Origin: Atopobium sp.
Lineage (GTDB): Bacteria > Actinomycetota > Coriobacteriia > Coriobacteriales > Atopobiaceae
DNA: 64,000 bases
Assembly (NCBI GenBank): GCA_022732885.1
Contig: JAIJTS010000006.1
Span: 23,659-87,658, forward strand
Reading direction: 5' to 3'
The notes below the pieces were generated by a model that was given only the letters and a program-made list of their open reading frames with translations, did not search any database and was not told where the DNA came from. Of this stretch, positions 18,086-27,200 are shown in pieces. How positions within the stretch are numbered: position 1 is the first letter of the stretch; each line of letters opens with the position of its first letter. The position numbers were made by a program, and so were the translations under genes.

Positions 18086-18120
18086 GTATGGTAAAACGTA
18101 CCGATTGACTTGGAGGATTG

Positions 18121-18411
18121 ATGGAAAACGAGATTCCACCAGTTAATCGTGTAGACGAGATTCACGAGAAGCTCAGTGCACTTCAGGGCCAAAAACTCAA
18201 GGTTAAGGCCAATATGGGTCGTTCTCGTATTGTTGAGCGCACAGGCACTCTAGTTATGGCACATCCATCTCTTTTTGTTGTTGAAGTTGGAGAGCGCCGT
18301 GGTCGTATTGCTCGTCAGTCCTACCAGTATGTTGACGTTCTGACCGGCACTGTTGAGCTTTTTGACTACGAGACCGGTGAGCGTTTGTTTGACTTTGAGT
18401 TTGAAGAGTAG
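18121..18411 (+). CDS. veg: Veg family protein
   Basis: A 96-residue protein matching Veg, a small beta-barrel-type protein linked to biofilm control in Bacillus. The shared core is KVKANMGRSRIVERTGTL followed by a Pro-Ser-x-Phe-Val-Val-Glu segment and YQYVDVLTGTVEL. ATG 18121 follows TTGGAGGATTG; the TTG one codon upstream is also possible. It is followed after 39 bases by ispE, the same neighbour order as in Bacillus (veg ... ispE), which strengthens the call. Confidence 0.85.
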   Translation: MENEIPPVNRVDEIHEKLSALQGQKLKVKANMGRSRIVERTGTLVMAHPSLFVVEVGERRGRIARQSYQYVDVLTGTVELFDYETGERLFDFEFEE

Positions 18412-18450
18412 TTTAGCAGCGTACGTAATACCTCGACTAGGCTCACACCC

Positions 18451-19338
18451 ATGGCTTCTTCTCTGTCCAAATTTGGGCGCCAAACCATTCAGATTCCTTG
18501 CAAGGTCAATCTTCACCTGGGCATTCATGCTCAGAAGGACCAGCGAGGATACCATAAAGTAGACTCACTCATGGTCCCCGTTGCTCTGTATGACACCGTT
18601 GTTGTTGACGATGCACCAGAGCTCACCGTGACGCATGAGCCGCTGCTCTGTGTATTGCCTGAGCGGACTACCACTTGGAAAGCCGCGGTTCTTCTCGCCA
18701 ATAAGCTGGGCGTTTCTCCAGATGTTTCTATTGACGTGCAAGTGCATATTCCCGAGAAGGCCGGTCTAGGCGGATCATCTGCTGATGCCGCGGCAACTTT
18801 GTATCTGCTGGCTCAGCGTTGGGGCATTGACCCGCTAGATCCGCTGGTAGTTGAGGTAGCCAAGGCTGTTGGCGCTGATGTAGCGTTTTTCTTGGACCCA
18901 CGACCATCGCTTATGCTTGGCGCAGGGGACACGTTGGAGAAGACCTATACTTCCACCCTTGATGCGCCTTTGGTTATTGTTTTACCAGCAGAAACGGGAG
19001 TTGTAACCAAAGAAGCTTACGATCAATTTGATGCGTTTCCAGTTGAACCTGTTTCTTTTTCAAAACTTTCTGGTCTTTTACAAACAGAGAAGAAAACTAT
19101 CCAACAGGTAGCTGAACTGCTTTTTAATAATCTTGCTCCTGCTGCAAAAGCATTAAAGCCACAGGTTGCTGAGGTAGAGGAGTGGCTAAAGGCTCAGCCA
19201 GGTGTTTTGGGAGCGCAGGTTTCTGGCTCTGGTAGTAGTTCTTTTGCGCTGTGCAAGTCGCAAGACGTAGCTGATGCTATTGCTGCAGATGCGCAGATAA
19301 AAGGATGGCGCGGATTTTCTACTACCTGCAAACTGTAA
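18451..19338 (+). CDS. ispE: 4-(CDP)-2-C-methyl-D-erythritol kinase
   Basis: A 295-residue GHMP kinase of the MEP isoprenoid pathway that phosphorylates CDP-methylerythritol. Motifs: PCKVNLHLGI near the N-terminus, IPEKAGLGGSSADAAA (ATP loop) and a C-terminal GAQVSGSGSSSFAL motif 3. Length fits IspE. It follows veg and precedes tRNA-Pro. The weak spot is the start: ATG 18451 has no strong ribosome site, yet the conserved core begins about 15 residues in, as expected. Confidence 0.92.
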   Translation: MASSLSKFGRQTIQIPCKVNLHLGIHAQKDQRGYHKVDSLMVPVALYDTVVVDDAPELTVTHEPLLCVLPERTTTWKAAVLLANKLGVSPDVSIDVQVHIPEKAGLGGSSADAAATLYLLAQRWGIDPLDPLVVEVAKAVGADVAFFLDPRPSLMLGAGDTLEKTYTSTLDAPLVIVLPAETGVVTKEAYDQFDAFPVEPVSFSKLSGLLQTEKKTIQQVAELLFNNLAPAAKALKPQVAEVEEWLKAQPGVLGAQVSGSGSSSFALCKSQDVADAIAADAQIKGWRGFSTTCKL

Positions 19339-19477
19339 GGTTTATGTTTGGCAATAAAAGTCTTGCGCAGAGCGTGTCATTCTCGCAGGAAATGTTGATT
19401 TCTGCTAAAGTGACGTGTGCGGCATATGACTATATGTTTTGTAGCGGCATTAGTGTGCCTGCAAGGTAGATTTAGAG

Positions 19478-19554
<77 letters not shown>

Positions 19555-19788
19555 TTTATTTTCTTATAAAAGACGCATATAAAAGACGCATATAAAACCT
19601 ATGAGCGTTCTATATATCTACGCTTACCGAAAAACATATCAATACGAACAAGAGCAACTAACCAAAGAGAATACAATCTCCAGTGCAATGGAGCGCATAT
19701 ACGACATAACCATGTCTTATATGGGTGAAAGCGCATGTGAGGAAGTGTGTACGTAAGTGCGTTTTGTGTTTTGTTGAAAGGGGTTTGT

Positions 19789-21258
19789 ATGCCTGTTGTT
19801 GACTTTATTGTTAACGTGCTATCAACACCAGCTATCTTAGTTGGTCTTGTTGCTTTGCTTGGCCTAGCACTTCAAGGAAAGCCTGTTGAAGAACTTATTA
19901 AGGGCACCTTAAAGACTATTGTTGGATTCTTGGTTCTTTCTGCAGGTGCAGGCTTTTTACAAAGCGGTTCTCTGCTGGCATTTGGCGAGATTTTCAACTT
20001 TGCCTTTAACATGCAGGGCGTTGTTCCAAACAATGAGGCCGTTGTATCCTTGGCACTTGGTGAGTTTGGACAAGCAACCGCAATCATCATGTGCATTGGT
20101 ATGGTCCTCAACATTGTCCTTGCACGTTTTTCTCGCTTTAATTACATCTTCCTCACTGGTCACCACACTCTCTACATGGCAGCAATGCTTGCAATCATCC
20201 TGCACGTCGGCGGTCTTTCTGGTTGGATGCTCTACATCTCCGGATCTTGCCTGCTTGCACTGATTATGGTTCTGTCTCCTGCGTACTGCCAGCCAACTAT
20301 GCGTAAGGTTACCGGTAGCGATTCTGTTGCACTTGGTCACTTTGGTGGCGCTGGCTATTGGCTTGCTGGTGTAGTAGGTAAGCTCTTTGCTTCTGATCGC
20401 GAGAATAGCACCGAGAATATCAAGTTCTCCAAGCGTCTTATCTTCTTGCGCGATAACACCGTTTCTATTGGTCTGACTATGATCATCATGTTTATCATCA
20501 TTACAGGAGTTGCTGTCAGCCGTGGTCTGTTAGCTTTGGTACCTGCAGGAACTACTGCTGCAGAGTTTGCTGCTAACCCACAGTATGCTGGCCTTCAGCA
20601 CCTTGGAGACCTGCTGAACATTGGTACCGAGACCACCACTAACTGGATTGTTTGGGCATTTACCCGCGGTCTTTCCTTTGCTGGTGGCGTTTACATCATC
20701 TTGTCCGGTGTTCGTCTGATCATTGGTGAGATTGTTCCTGCATTTAAGGGTATTGCTCAGAAGCTTGTTCCTGGTGCAAAGCCAGCAATTGACTGCCCAA
20801 TTGCATTCACCTATGCTCCAAACGCCGTTATTATTGGCTTCTTGAGCTCCTTTGTTGGTGGCATCCTTGGCCTGCTCATCCTGGGCGTCATCAATGCACA
20901 GCTTGCTGCTGTTGCTCTGATTCTTCCGGGTGTTGTTCCTCACTTCTTCTGTGGTGCAACTGCTGGTGTCTTTGGTAATGCAGAGGGCGGCGTTAAGGGC
21001 TGCATTGCTGGTGCTTTTGTCCAAGGTCTTCTGATTACCTTCTTGCCTGCACTGGCCATGCCAGTCTTTACCCTTATGGGCTTCACTTCTACTACCTTCT
21101 CTGATGCTGATTTCTCTATCATGTCTCTGATCTTTGGTAACGTTGCTTTGAATACCCAGGGTGCAATTCTTACAGGTATTTGCGTACTGAGTTTCTTCCT
21201 GCCAATCATCTTCAACTTTATTGCTCCTAAAAAGGTTGAAGAGCAGAAGGCAGAGTAG
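19789..21258 (+). CDS. ulaA: PTS ascorbate-type EIIC (UlaA family)
   Basis: A 489-residue membrane permease of the UlaA/SgaT family. It has the family's LVGLVALLGLALQGK start, the LTGHHTLYMAAML segment, RDNTVSIGLTM, VRLIIGEIVPAFKGIA, and GVFGNAEGGVKG near the C-terminus. ATG 19789 follows GAAAGGGG. Downstream in the same direction are an EIIB gene and two transketolase halves, so the imported sugar phosphate probably enters the pentose phosphate pathway. There is no EIIA in this operon. Ascorbate itself is unproven; a pentose, pentitol or sugar acid is possible. Confidence 0.85.
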   Translation: MPVVDFIVNVLSTPAILVGLVALLGLALQGKPVEELIKGTLKTIVGFLVLSAGAGFLQSGSLLAFGEIFNFAFNMQGVVPNNEAVVSLALGEFGQATAIIMCIGMVLNIVLARFSRFNYIFLTGHHTLYMAAMLAIILHVGGLSGWMLYISGSCLLALIMVLSPAYCQPTMRKVTGSDSVALGHFGGAGYWLAGVVGKLFASDRENSTENIKFSKRLIFLRDNTVSIGLTMIIMFIIITGVAVSRGLLALVPAGTTAAEFAANPQYAGLQHLGDLLNIGTETTTNWIVWAFTRGLSFAGGVYIILSGVRLIIGEIVPAFKGIAQKLVPGAKPAIDCPIAFTYAPNAVIIGFLSSFVGGILGLLILGVINAQLAAVALILPGVVPHFFCGATAGVFGNAEGGVKGCIAGAFVQGLLITFLPALAMPVFTLMGFTSTTFSDADFSIMSLIFGNVALNTQGAILTGICVLSFFLPIIFNFIAPKKVEEQKAE

Positions 21259-21331
21259 ACGTCCGTTTACAGATTTGCAGTTAAATATTAGGAATAACTG
21301 CAACAAATGCGTGTAGAATCTAGGTGTCTAG

Positions 21332-21365
21332 GTCGGGTCTCGTCCTTGGATGAGGCCCGGCTTTT
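21332..21365 (+). terminator. Hairpin between ulaA and ulaB
   Basis: GTCGGGTCTC pairs with GAGGCCCGGC using G-T pairs, then TTTT. It may be a partial terminator reducing transcription into EIIB and the transketolase genes, or an mRNA processing point. Confidence 0.5.
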
Positions 21366-21396
21366 AACTTGTAATGGTGAATTGAAAGGGGCTTCT

Positions 21397-21681
21397 ATGG
21401 CTATCCAGAAGATTCTTTGTTGTTGTGGCAGCGGTCTTGGCTCCAGCCTTATGGTTGAGATGCAGATCCAGGACGTCTTAAGTGAGCTTGGAGTGAGCGG
21501 CGTTGAGGTTGAACACTCAACCGTTTCTGATGTTACTCCTGGCGCAGCAGACCTCTTTATTGTTGCTAGGGACCTTGAGGATTTTATTACTGATATTCCA
21601 GAAAACGAGAAGATCGTTTTGTCCAACATTCTTGATAAGGATGAAATGAAAGAAAAGCTCACAGAGAAATTTGGTCTGTAA
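21397..21681 (+). CDS. ulaB: PTS ascorbate-type EIIB (UlaB family)
   Basis: A 94-residue cytosolic EIIB. The phosphocysteine loop is ILCCCGSGLGSSLM; the Cys before GSGLGS (Cys10) should carry the phosphate. Length and fold match UlaB/lactose-type EIIB. ATG 21397 follows GAAAGGGG. It lies 138 bases after EIIC, behind a hairpin, and 48 bases before transketolase. It needs an EIIA from elsewhere; the UlaC-type EIIA at 29112 is the closest candidate. Confidence 0.87.
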   Translation: MAIQKILCCCGSGLGSSLMVEMQIQDVLSELGVSGVEVEHSTVSDVTPGAADLFIVARDLEDFITDIPENEKIVLSNILDKDEMKEKLTEKFGL

Positions 21682-21729
21682 TTTATTAAGTTGTAGCTAA
21701 AGTACGTACAGTACGTGAAAGGAAATTAC

Positions 21730-22551
21730 ATGGACGTCGACCTTAAACAGGTTGCGCGTGAGGTGCGCAAAAGCATTCTTACGCAGGTCTTTACGGCCAA
21801 ATCTGGCCATCCCGGCGGATCTCTTTCTGCAACAGAAATTCTGACATATCTTTATTTTAAAGAGATGCACATAGATCCAACTAAGCCAAAGTGCCCTTGC
21901 AGAGATCGTTTTGTACTTTCAAAGGGTCACGTCACCCCAGCTCTTTATGGTGTTTTGGCTGAGCGTGGTTTCTTCCCTAAAGAGGAGCTTAAGACGTTCC
22001 GCGCACTTAATTCACGCCTTCAGGGTCATCCAAATATGAACGATGCACCTGGCGTTGATATGAGCACCGGTTCTTTGGGCCAGGGCGTTTCAACTGCTGT
22101 TGGCATGGCTCTTGCTGGTAAGAAGTTTAACAACGACTATCGCGTCTATGCTCTTTTGGGCGATGGAGAAATTGAAGAGGGACAGGTCTGGGAGGCTGCT
22201 ATGTTTGCAGGTAACCACCAGCTTGATAACCTTACGCTTATTGTTGATAACAATAACCTGCAGCTTGACGGCACTCTTGAGCAGATTAATACACCACAGC
22301 CAATTGGCGAGAAATTCAAGGCATTCAAATTCCACGTCATTGAGGTAGCCGATGGACACGACTTTGACCAGCTTGCTGCTGCATTTGCTGAGGCTCGTAC
22401 GGTTAAGGGTCAGCCTACGGTCATTGTTGCTCATACCGTAAAGGGTAAGGGTGTCTCCTTTATGGAGAACCAGGTAAGTTGGCACGGCAAAGCTCCAAAC
22501 CAGGAGCAATATGAGCAGGCTATGAAAGAGCTTGAGGGAGAGGTGGCATAA
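21730..22551 (+). CDS. Transketolase, N-terminal subunit
   Basis: A 273-residue thiamine-diphosphate-binding half of a split transketolase. The diphosphate/Mg motif is GDGEIEEGQVWEAAMFAG...LIVDNNN, and SGHPGGSLS lies near the N-terminus. ATG 21730 follows GAAAGGAAA at suitable spacing; an in-frame GTG at 21715 would add five residues. Its stop is two bases before the partner subunit. With the partner it would transfer two-carbon units between ketose and aldose phosphates. Co-transcription with PTS genes suggests catabolism of the imported pentose-type sugar. Confidence 0.93.
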   Translation: MDVDLKQVAREVRKSILTQVFTAKSGHPGGSLSATEILTYLYFKEMHIDPTKPKCPCRDRFVLSKGHVTPALYGVLAERGFFPKEELKTFRALNSRLQGHPNMNDAPGVDMSTGSLGQGVSTAVGMALAGKKFNNDYRVYALLGDGEIEEGQVWEAAMFAGNHQLDNLTLIVDNNNLQLDGTLEQINTPQPIGEKFKAFKFHVIEVADGHDFDQLAAAFAEARTVKGQPTVIVAHTVKGKGVSFMENQVSWHGKAPNQEQYEQAMKELEGEVA

Positions 22552-22553
22552 CT

Positions 22554-23495
22554 ATGGCAGATGTACAGAAGATTGCCACCAGAGAAGCTTATGGAAAAGC
22601 CCTGGTTGAGCTTGGTAAAGAGCACGATGATCTTATAGTTTTTGACGCTGATTTGGCAGAGGCTACTCGCTCTGGTAAATACGGCGAGGAGTATCCTGAT
22701 CGTTTTGTGGACTGCGGTATTGCAGAGGCTAACATGATTGGTATGGCAGCAGGTATTGCTGCAACTGGTCGCAAGGTCTTTGCCACCTCTTTTGCAATGT
22801 TCACCTCTGGCCGTGCGTTTGAGCAGATTAGAAACTCTGTTGGCTATCCTCACTTGAACGTCAAGATTGGTGCTACCCACGGAGGACTCTCGGTAGGAGA
22901 GGATGGCGCTACTCATCAGTGCAACGAGGATATTGCTGTTATGCGCACCATTCCAGGCATGACGGTTATCATTCCATCGGACGCTGTTGAGGCTGAGGCT
23001 GCTGTCAAGGCTGCTTATGATCACGATGGCCCTGTCTACATGCGTTTTGGCCGCCTTCCTGTTCCTGTGTTCAATACCAACCCTGACTATCACTTTGAGC
23101 TGGGTAAGGGTATTGTCCTCAAGGAGGGTACCGACGTTACGCTGGTAGCCTGTGGCCTTATGGTTCCTGTGGCTCTTGAGGTTGCTGAGCAGCTGGCTGC
23201 AGAGGGTGTCAACGCTGAGGTTATTAACATCCACACCATTAAGCCTTTGGACTCTGAGCTGATTGCTGCTTCCGCAGCAAAGACCGGCAAGGTTGTGACC
23301 ATTGAGGAGCACTCCGTCATTGGCGGTCTGGGCAGCGCGGTTTGCCAGGCTCTTGCAGAGAGCACTCCTGTTCCTGTTAAGGTCATTGGCGTCCAGGACA
23401 CCTATGGCGAGTCTGGACCTGCTCTTCAGGTTCTTGCTAAGTACGGCCTGGACACTCCAAGCGTCCTTGCATCCGTTAAGGATTTCTTGAAGTAA
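22554..23495 (+). CDS. Transketolase, C-terminal subunit
   Basis: A 313-residue pyrimidine-binding half of split transketolase. It includes the catalytic Glu in DCGIAEANMIGMAAG, the aromatic FATSFAMFTSGRAFEQIRN segment, and the C-terminal transketolase domain with EEHSVIGGLGSAV. It pairs with the subunit encoded just before. The last gene of the operon, it is followed by a terminator at 23584. Confidence 0.93.
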   Translation: MADVQKIATREAYGKALVELGKEHDDLIVFDADLAEATRSGKYGEEYPDRFVDCGIAEANMIGMAAGIAATGRKVFATSFAMFTSGRAFEQIRNSVGYPHLNVKIGATHGGLSVGEDGATHQCNEDIAVMRTIPGMTVIIPSDAVEAEAAVKAAYDHDGPVYMRFGRLPVPVFNTNPDYHFELGKGIVLKEGTDVTLVACGLMVPVALEVAEQLAAEGVNAEVINIHTIKPLDSELIAASAAKTGKVVTIEEHSVIGGLGSAVCQALAESTPVPVKVIGVQDTYGESGPALQVLAKYGLDTPSVLASVKDFLK

Positions 23496-23583
23496 TCGCT
23501 TGTATCCTTGGCGCACGTCACCGTGCGTCCGCTACGCGCCAACGCGTCTTAACAACGCACGTTATCGTTGTACAATCAAAGCT

Positions 23584-23612
23584 CTTCCCGCCATTTGGCG
23601 AGAAGGGTTTTT
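23584..23612 (+). terminator. Terminator of the ula-transketolase operon
   Basis: CTTCCCGCC pairs with GGCGAGAAG except for one mismatch, loop ATTT, followed by GGTTTTTT. The right arm is a GGCGAGAA site. Confidence 0.85.
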
Positions 23613-23644
23613 TGCATGTAGGTATTTGATTCTTCCTTATCCTG

Positions 23645-23758
23645 CCTGAAAAGTGCAAAGAATCTGTATTTAAGTCACCGATTCTTTTACAAAATCAGGC
23701 AAATCCACAGATTCTTTGATGCTTTTAGGCAAAAGTTACAGATTCTTTGCAGAAATCA
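23645..23758. repeat. GATTCTTT...TCAGGC repeat array
   Basis: GATTCTTT starts at 23681, 23710 and 23741 (spacing 29 and 31), each followed 10-14 bases later by T(C/T)AGGC. One inverted unit precedes them (GCCTG...AAAGAATC, 23645-23665). The spacers are too short and too alike for a CRISPR array. Confidence 0.7.
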
Positions 23759-23845
23759 GGCGCTCTCCAGGCGCTCGTTTCGCACCGAGCTCCCGCCGCC
23801 CACCTGGCGAGAAACCCTGTCCACTAGCAGCGCTTCCGCACAAGA

Positions 23846-23878
23846 AACCCGGCATCCACACGAAATGGATGCCGGGTT
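23846..23878 (-). terminator. Terminator of the hydroxyacyl-CoA dehydrogenase gene
   Basis: AACCCGGCATCC and GGATGCCGGGTT form a perfect 12-bp stem around CACGAAAT-like loop bases, directly downstream of the minus-strand stop. The T run is weak (TTTCTT). Confidence 0.75.
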
Positions 23879-23903
23879 GAAATTGCTTGCGACCTGTATG
23901 TCC

Positions 23904-24851
23904 TTACTTGTACTCGTAGAAGCCCTTACCAGCAGCAGCACCGGTCTCGCCCTTGTCAATCTTCTCCTTGAGTAGGGCAATAATGCGACCTTGTACGGAC
24001 TCTGGGTCCTTAGCTGCAGGGTTCATGACAGCAACGTTGTATGCGGTGACCAAGCCAATGATGTCCAAGATCTGGAACGGACCCTTTGGCGAGCCGGTGC
24101 CAATGCGCCAAGCTCTGTCGATGTCTTCGACGTCGCCAACACCGTTTGCCCAAAGATGCTCAGCGGAGGCCAGAAGAGGTACCAGCATGGAGTTCAGCAG
24201 GTAGCCAGGCTGCTCCTTCAGAACTTTGACCGGAATCATGCGGATGCTTGCCGCAAAAGCGACGACCATGTCAAAGTTCTCTTGAGCGGTGTCTGCGTGA
24301 CCCATGACTTCGCCGATTGGGTTGCGCCAAATCTCGTTAGCAAAGTGGAGAGCCAGGTACTTCTGAGGACGACCAGTAGCTGCAGCAAACATGCTTGGAA
24401 TCATGGTTGAGCTGTTGGTTGCAACAATAGTCTTCTCTGGCAGGTGTTTGGCCAGCTCGGTGTAGAACTCGATCTTCTGCTCTGGATTCTCTGCAACCGC
24501 TTCAATAACAAAGTCAGCGTCACTAAAAGCCTCATCCCAATCGGTAGTAAGCGTGAGGTTGCTGTATGCGCGCTCTACCTGCTCTTTCAGCTGGTCGAGC
24601 TTCTCTGGAGTAATCTCGTCCTGAGCAATAAGGCCGTAAGCGTAAGCCTTAGGATCGGTCTTCATAGCCTCCAGGGTGTTCAGATAGACCTCTCTGAGGT
24701 GCTCAATCTTTGGACGAGCGCGTTCAATTGAAGCCTCTGACCTTAGCCAAATGGTGGTCTGGTAGCCGCGATAAGCGGTCTGGAATGCAATCTGGCTGCC
24801 CAAAACGCCGCCGCCAGCAACTACAACTTTCTTAACCTGCGAAATGTCCAT
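23904..24851 (-). CDS. 3-hydroxyacyl-CoA dehydrogenase
   Basis: A 315-residue NAD-dependent dehydrogenase acting on 3-hydroxyacyl-CoA. The Rossmann loop is VVVAGGGVLGSQIA (residues about 8-21), the substrate Ser lies in ATNSSTMIPS, and the active His in LALHFANEIWRNP. The C-terminal domain follows, with PGYLLNSML and a final GKGFYEY. The start is the ATG ending at 24851, preceded by AGAAAGGAACG on the minus strand; the frame extends upstream but without family likeness. No thiolase or crotonase is near, so its pathway (butyrate-type or other) is open. Confidence 0.87.
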   Translation of the reverse strand: MDISQVKKVVVAGGGVLGSQIAFQTAYRGYQTTIWLRSEASIERARPKIEHLREVYLNTLEAMKTDPKAYAYGLIAQDEITPEKLDQLKEQVERAYSNLTLTTDWDEAFSDADFVIEAVAENPEQKIEFYTELAKHLPEKTIVATNSSTMIPSMFAAATGRPQKYLALHFANEIWRNPIGEVMGHADTAQENFDMVVAFAASIRMIPVKVLKEQPGYLLNSMLVPLLASAEHLWANGVGDVEDIDRAWRIGTGSPKGPFQILDIIGLVTAYNVAVMNPAAKDPESVQGRIIALLKEKIDKGETGAAAGKGFYEYK

Positions 24852-25120
24852 AGGACGTTCCTTTCTACAAGCGTGGCAAGAAGCGCCGCGCGAACTATCT
24901 ACCGTCCCTATACCCCAGAAACTCTCCGTCAAACATTCGTTCGCACAATTTCCAATTTTTATTTAAATCCTACAAATCACTCCTTGGCGAGAAACCATAT
25001 CTCTCGCTCACAGTTCTTGGGTAAAATAAGGGCATACAACCAGCAACTGGTTTCAACGCAGTCCATTGACTGCAACCCAATAAAACAACAGGTACAACGC
25101 TTGGACAGAATAGAGGTATC

Positions 25121-25417
25121 ATGATCGACGGAACATACAAGATTCAAATGGATTCTCCCGTTGGAGCCAAAGAGGGTACCGCTGTCCTCATTACCTCTGG
25201 CGAGAAACTCACAGGCTCTCTGACCGCCATGGGTGTCCAGATTGATATTGAAAACGGCAAGGTTACCGACAACTCGTTTACTTTTGGCGGCAAGCTTGAG
25301 TCTTTTGTGGGTCCCGTTATCTTTGCCGTTGGTGGCTCAGTTGAGGGCGACACCATTCAGGGCATCGCCCACATCGCTAACCGAGACTTTGTGTTTACGG
25401 GCACAAGGGAGAGTTAA
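25121..25417 (+). CDS. Small conserved-type hypothetical protein
   Basis: A 98-residue protein with alternating beta-strand pattern (YKIQMDSPVGAKEGTAVL, LTGSLTAMGVQIDIENGKV, FGGKLESFVGPVIF, AHIANRDFVFTGTRES). This reads like a lipocalin- or calycin-like small barrel, though I cannot name a family. ATG 25121 follows AGAGG. It carries one GGCGAGAAAC site at codons SGEKL. It stands alone between the dehydrogenase and the DUF2075 gene. Confidence 0.65.
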   Translation: MIDGTYKIQMDSPVGAKEGTAVLITSGEKLTGSLTAMGVQIDIENGKVTDNSFTFGGKLESFVGPVIFAVGGSVEGDTIQGIAHIANRDFVFTGTRES

Positions 25418-25480
25418 GGTAGCTGCGTCATCCCTGTTAGCAGTACAATAAATGCATTAACTTCTGGGTGGGGATGGAGT

Positions 25481-27184
25481 ATGAAAGTAATCGATACAAA
25501 GTCAGATGCAGAGTCTCCTCAAGGAGCTCCGTTTTTTGTTGACCGTTGTCGATTTACTCCGACTCAAGGAATTGAAATCTCATCTCTTCAACTGGATGAT
25601 GATAAAGTTCAAAACTGGCCAATGGTTTACATTTTGGCCAACGATAATCCTCGCCAAAAAAGCGCTTATGTGGGTGAGACTACAAGTGTTAGTGAGCGCA
25701 TGTCTCAGCACAGTAAAAACTCTGAAAAAGATTTGTTTACCAGCGTAAATGTTATCTTTAATCAAGAATTTAACCAGTCAGTTATTAAGGATTATGAAAA
25801 CCGCTTGATTGGTCTTATGGCTGCTGATGGAGTCTACAAGCTCACTAATAAAAACGAGGGTCATAGCAACTTAAATTACTTTTCTAAAGAAAAGTATGAA
25901 TTAATGTTTGATGACCTTTGGGAAGAGCTTCGTAGGATGGAGCTCGCGGATAAGACAATCAGTGAAATTGAAGAATCGGAAGTATTTAAATATTCTCCCT
26001 ATAAGAGCCTATCGGTTGATCAGCGAGTTGCTCTTAATAAAATTTATTCTGCAATTGAATCTGACCTGTCAAAAGCTAAACCAATCGTTGTCCAAGGAAT
26101 GCCTGGTACAGGTAAGACGATTCTTGCAATTTATCTTTTAAAATCTCTTCGTGATGACGAGAAGTTCAAAGATTTGAATATCAAAATTGTTGAGCCAATG
26201 ACCTCCTTAAGAGCAACTTTAAAGAAGTCGTTAAAGGGCGTTGGTGGACTCAACGGAAGAGATGTTATTGGCCCCAATGATTTAGCAAATCCTAAATTTG
26301 GCTATAACTCTGAAGTAGAGAAACCCTTTGATATTCTGCTCATTGATGAGTCACATCGTTTGACGGCACGTCGAGGAATTACTGCTTTTGGTAGCTATGA
26401 TGAGGTAAATAAAAAGCTTGGTTTACCGAAAGAATCTACGCAGTTAGATTGGGCATTAAAGCTCGCTAAACTTCCAATTTTCTTTTACGATGCATCTCAG
26501 TCAATTAAGCCTGCAGATATTGATCCAAATATGTTTGAAGAAAAATTAGGAGATGCTCTTAGACATCCTATTAGGCTTGAAAATCAAATGAGAGTTCAAG
26601 GCGGGGCAGAATATCTAAATTACATCTCAGATATTCTGAACGATAAACACCCTGCGAGAAGAACGTTTGAAAACTATGAGTTTGTCTTGCACGACTCGAT
26701 TGATGATTTCACAGATAGTTTTGAACAGAAATTATCAGAACATAACCTGACAAGAATGCTTGCTGGATACGCATGGGATTGGAAAACGAAAGGCAAATCA
26801 GTCAACTCTCCTCTGAAGGATATTGTTATAGGGGACAAGTCGTTTAGATGGAATTCCATGCTTGCTAACTGGGTTGGTAATGGAGTGGCCAATCCAATAT
26901 ATGCTCAGGAAGTTGGATGCGTGCATACTGCTCAGGGATACGATTTAAGCTACTCATACGTAATCATTGGCCCAGATTTAAAACTAGATTCGATGACCGG
27001 AAAACTTGTTGGCGATAAAGACCACTACTTTGATAAAAAGGGTAAGGGCGGAGCAACTGCTGAGCAGTTAACTCAGTACATTAAGAATATCTACTACGTT
27101 CTTCTTACTCGAGGTATTTACGGAACGCATGTCTATGTAGTTGATGATGTATTGAGGGAGTATTTACGGCAGTTAAATAACTGA
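25481..27184 (+). CDS. GIY-YIG nuclease fused to DUF2075 ATPase
   Basis: A 567-residue two-domain protein. Residues about 48-115 form a GIY-YIG nuclease (VYILAND...SAYVGETTSV with an Arg/His in ERMSQHS). From about residue 190 there is a DUF2075-type P-loop ATPase/helicase: GMPGTGKTI Walker A, ILLIDESHRL Walker B, then helicase-like motifs ending in YVLLTRG. This architecture is found in accessory and phage-defence loci. The gene is AT-richer than its neighbours and lacks the dispersed octamer, hinting at transfer. GGGATGGAG precedes ATG 25481. Confidence 0.8.
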   Translation: MKVIDTKSDAESPQGAPFFVDRCRFTPTQGIEISSLQLDDDKVQNWPMVYILANDNPRQKSAYVGETTSVSERMSQHSKNSEKDLFTSVNVIFNQEFNQSVIKDYENRLIGLMAADGVYKLTNKNEGHSNLNYFSKEKYELMFDDLWEELRRMELADKTISEIEESEVFKYSPYKSLSVDQRVALNKIYSAIESDLSKAKPIVVQGMPGTGKTILAIYLLKSLRDDEKFKDLNIKIVEPMTSLRATLKKSLKGVGGLNGRDVIGPNDLANPKFGYNSEVEKPFDILLIDESHRLTARRGITAFGSYDEVNKKLGLPKESTQLDWALKLAKLPIFFYDASQSIKPADIDPNMFEEKLGDALRHPIRLENQMRVQGGAEYLNYISDILNDKHPARRTFENYEFVLHDSIDDFTDSFEQKLSEHNLTRMLAGYAWDWKTKGKSVNSPLKDIVIGDKSFRWNSMLANWVGNGVANPIYAQEVGCVHTAQGYDLSYSYVIIGPDLKLDSMTGKLVGDKDHYFDKKGKGGATAEQLTQYIKNIYYVLLTRGIYGTHVYVVDDVLREYLRQLNN

Positions 27185-27200
27185 CTTTAGTTAAACGTTT

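Larger units (their letters stand above)
23496..23903. other. Intergenic region between converging transketolase and dehydrogenase genes
   Basis: It holds the transketolase terminator, a four-unit repeat (one unit inverted), one further GGCGAGAAA site at 23806 and the terminator of the minus-strand gene. Because both flanking genes converge here, the repeats cannot be promoter elements of either. Confidence 0.6.

Noticed and set aside
23645..23758. Possible small CRISPR array
   Set aside because: Units are about 30 bases including the spacer, one is inverted, repeats vary, and there are no cas genes in the window.
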